DNA of 64,000 nt from Endothia cerciana (Eukaryota; Ascomycota; Sordariomycetes; Diaporthales; Cryphonectriaceae): the NCBI GenBank assembly GCA_026119935.1, contig JALRMH010000042.1, positions 186,001 through 250,000 on the forward strand. Reading direction: 5' to 3'. Positions 61,466 to 64,000 of the stretch are shown piece after piece (the first letter of the stretch is position 1; each line of letters opens with the position of its first letter). The notes under the pieces are model-generated. The model made no database searches and was not told the DNA's origin. It saw nothing but the letters and a program-made list of their open reading frames with translations. Position numbers and translations under genes: made by a program.

Positions 61466-64000
61466 ATGGCCGAAGCTGCTGAGCATTCGTCCAACACTCT
61501 GATCACCAACGGCGGTCAGGGCGCTTCGAATGGTGTTCCTGCCGATGGCACCGGTGGGTAACTGTGCTGATCCGATCTGTATCTGCCCTTCGCTGACACG
61601 AGCTCAGGCGTCCTTCAGGTCGACCCGTGGCTGGGTCCTTTCAAGGACGCCCTCAAGAGACGCTACTCCAAGGCACAGGACTGGATCAAGACAATTGACG
61701 AGACCGAAGGCGGTCTGGCCAACTTCTCAAAGGTGCGTGGCTCTTATACCTCGGGTCTACAACCTTCCTAACAACCTCTGTTTAGGGCGCTGATACATTC
61801 GGCCTACACGTGGACAAGAACAACAATGTCGTCTATCGGGAGTGGGCGCCGAATGCCCAACAAGCATTTTTGATTGGGGACTTCAGTGAGATGCACCGTC
61901 GCCTATTCCACGGCGAACCACGCTGACCCAGACTAGATGGTTGGAACCGGGACTCTCACCCGATGAAAAAGAATGAGTATGGGGTGTTCGAGTGTATCGT
62001 TCCTCCAAACGAGCACGGTCAGGTCGCCATACCTCATAATTCTAAGATCAAGGTGTGTGGTCCACCTTTCCTGTGATGTTGTCGGGCGCTGACACGGTCC
62101 GAAAGATCTCGCTGGTTCTCCCAGGTGGGGAGAGAATCGACCGCCTCCCGGCTTGGATCAAGTATGTCACCCAGGATCTGTCTGTATCGCCTGCATACGA
62201 TGCCAGGTTCTGGAACCCTCCCGCCGAGGAAACGTACGTCTTCAAGCACCCTCGGCCGAAGAAGCCCCAGAGTGTCCGTGTGTATGAGGCGCACGTCGGC
62301 ATCTCATCCCCAGAACTCAGGGTGGCGTCATACAAGGAGTTCACCAAGAACATGCTTCCCCGGATCAAGGGGCTTGGCTACAATGTCATCCAGCTCATGG
62401 CTGTCATGGAACATGCCTACTATGCCAGCTTTGGATATCAGGTCAACAATTTCTTCGCTGCGAGCAGCCGCTACGGTCCACCGGAGGACCTGAAAGAGCT
62501 CATCGACACGGCTCACAGCATGGGCCTGGTTGTCCTACTGGATGTCGTTCATAGTCACGCCTCAAAGAACGTCCTCGATGGTCTGAATGAGTTCGACGGG
62601 ACGGATCATCAGTATTTCCACTCGGGAGGCAGGGGCCGTCATGATCAGTGGGACAGCCGGCTGTTCAATTACGGCCATCACGAAGTCATGCGGTTCCTCC
62701 TGAGCAATCTCAGATTCTGGATGGATGAGTATCATTTTGATGGCTTCAGGTTTGATGGCGTGACGAGCATGCTCTACCTCCATCACGGGATGGGAACGTA
62801 AGTTGTCCCTACTATCCTAGCCTACTCAGTACTGACCTCCCGCTAGGGGGTTCTCTGGTGGCTACCATGAGTACTTCGGAGCAGATGTGGATGAGGAAGC
62901 CGTGGTATATCTCATGCTGGCCAACGAGATGCTTCACGACCTTTATCCGGAGTGCATCACAGTTGCTGAAGATGTGTCTGGTATGCCCGCACTCGGTCTA
63001 CCGCTGTCTCTAGGGGGTGTGGGCTTCGATTACCGCCTGGCTATGGCCATTCCCGACATGTGGATTAAGATACTCAAAGAACAGAAGGATGAGGACTGGG
63101 ACATGGCCAACATCTGTTGGACCTTGACTAACCGACGCCACGGAGAGAAGGCAATAGCTTATTGTGAGAGTCACGATCAAGCGTAGGTCTTCTAGTCATG
63201 TGAGGAACCTAGCATTAGCTGACTTTGATGTTAGTCTGGTGGGGGACAAGACCCTGATATTCCATCTTTGCGACGCGGAAATGTACACCAACATGTCGAG
63301 CCTCACGCCGATGACCCCAGTCATTGCTCGGGGTATGGCACTACACAAGATAATCCGTCTACTGACCCACGCCCTAGGCGGCGAAGGATACCTCAATTTT
63401 GAGGGCAACGAGTTCGGCCATCCAGAGTGGCTCGACTTTCCTCGTGAGGGCAACAACAACTCCTTCTGGTATGCGAGGCGGCAGCTAAACCTGACGGATG
63501 ACAACTTGCTCCGGTACCAGTTCCTCGACCACTTCGACAGGCTCATGAACCAGTGCGAGGAGAAGTATGGCTGGCTGCATTCTCCGCAGGCGTACATATC
63601 GCTCAAGCATGAGGGAGACAAAGTGATCGTCTTCGAGCGAGGCGGTCTGGTCTTCGTCTTCAACTTCCATCCCACCAACAGCTACACAGACTACCGCATT
63701 GGTATCGATGTGGCGGGAACCTACAAGATCGTTCTCAACACTGATGCCAAGGATGTTGGTGGGTTCAACTCGATCGACGAGGCCACACGATTCTTGTAAG
63801 TCAACAGCTTGTATTGGAGGTGTTCCATGTCAAACAGGAGCTGATGAGTTGTCAGCACGACTCCCATGGAGTGGAACAACCGTAAGAACTGGACACACGT
63901 CTATATTCCTGCTCGAGCTGCTATTGTAAGTCAAGGGACTGTAACGTTCGCCATGTGCTGCTGAAGCTGACGATTGCAACCAGGTTCTTGGCCTCGAGTC
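61466..64000 (+). CDS. glc3: 1,4-alpha-glucan (glycogen) branching enzyme, cut by window end
   Basis: Exons 61466-61553, 61608-61732, 61786-61885, 61937-62052, 62106-62797, 62847-63182, 63235-63795, 63856-63925 and 63984 onward. It transfers alpha-1,4 glucan segments to make alpha-1,6 branches in glycogen; GH13 family, cytosolic. Visible: P-W-L-G-P-F-K-D-A-L-K-R-R-Y near the start; the CBM48 region (Y-R-E-W-A-P-N-A); the GH13 regions D-V-V-H-S-H-A-S-K-N, G-F-R-F-D-G-V-T-S (nucleophile Asp), A-E-D-V-S-G (acid/base Glu) and E-S-H-D-Q-A (third Asp), with H-P-E-W-L-D-F-P-R-E-G-N-N-N after them. Eight introns keep frame with fungal donors and branch points. About 700 residues are present; the last residues lie beyond 64000. 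Confidence 0.93.

Overview
The window is nuclear DNA of a filamentous ascomycete (Pezizomycotina, most likely Sordariomycetes). The genes have short introns with GTRNGT-type donors and CTRAC branch points 10-25 bases before the acceptor, leaders rich in CT and CAAC, and fungal-type proteins including a SUZ12 subunit, an Mms22/Mus7 repair protein, a Zn2Cys6 regulator and a Cox5-type subunit. The RVB2 N-terminus resembles my memory of Neurospora. Exon coordinates were set by hand from splice signals, reading phase and family resemblance.

Left end (0-14 kb). This is the unusual part. It is a cluster of small Myb/SANT-like domain genes. Four loci have a normal full gene: 4865-6055 (-), 8279-9148 (+), 10822-12083 (-) and 13054-13980 (+). 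Between 480 and 4135 on the minus strand lie nine separate copies of the exon that encodes the N-terminal part of the domain. Each is 150-210 bases long, most start at their own ATG, and each keeps a GT donor at the homologous place. Only the last copy is followed by the matching acceptor and the basic/acidic tail (567-803 and 480-507). In the intact copies the donor is phase 2, which fits that single acceptor. This looks like an array of alternative first exons feeding one constant tail, or a tandem array of orphaned first exons. Three copies are damaged.

Middle (14-48 kb). Ordinary housekeeping and regulatory genes: UFD1, a coiled-coil protein, RVB2, a Zn2Cys6 factor, ORC5, a SLY41-like transporter, SF3B2/Cus1, a PRC2 subunit SUZ12 that ends in a PHD finger, an F-box/LRR protein, an unidentified nuclear-type protein and the GYF protein LIN1.

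Right end (48-64 kb). Mms22/Mus7 (2184 aa), cytochrome c oxidase subunit (COX4/Cox5 family), mitochondrial ClpX, and glycogen branching enzyme, which is cut by the window edge.

There is no sign of an operon, CRISPR array, rRNA, tRNA or intact transposon. Gene-free stretches of 0.3-3.9 kb hold promoters, simple repeats and long G/C homopolymers.
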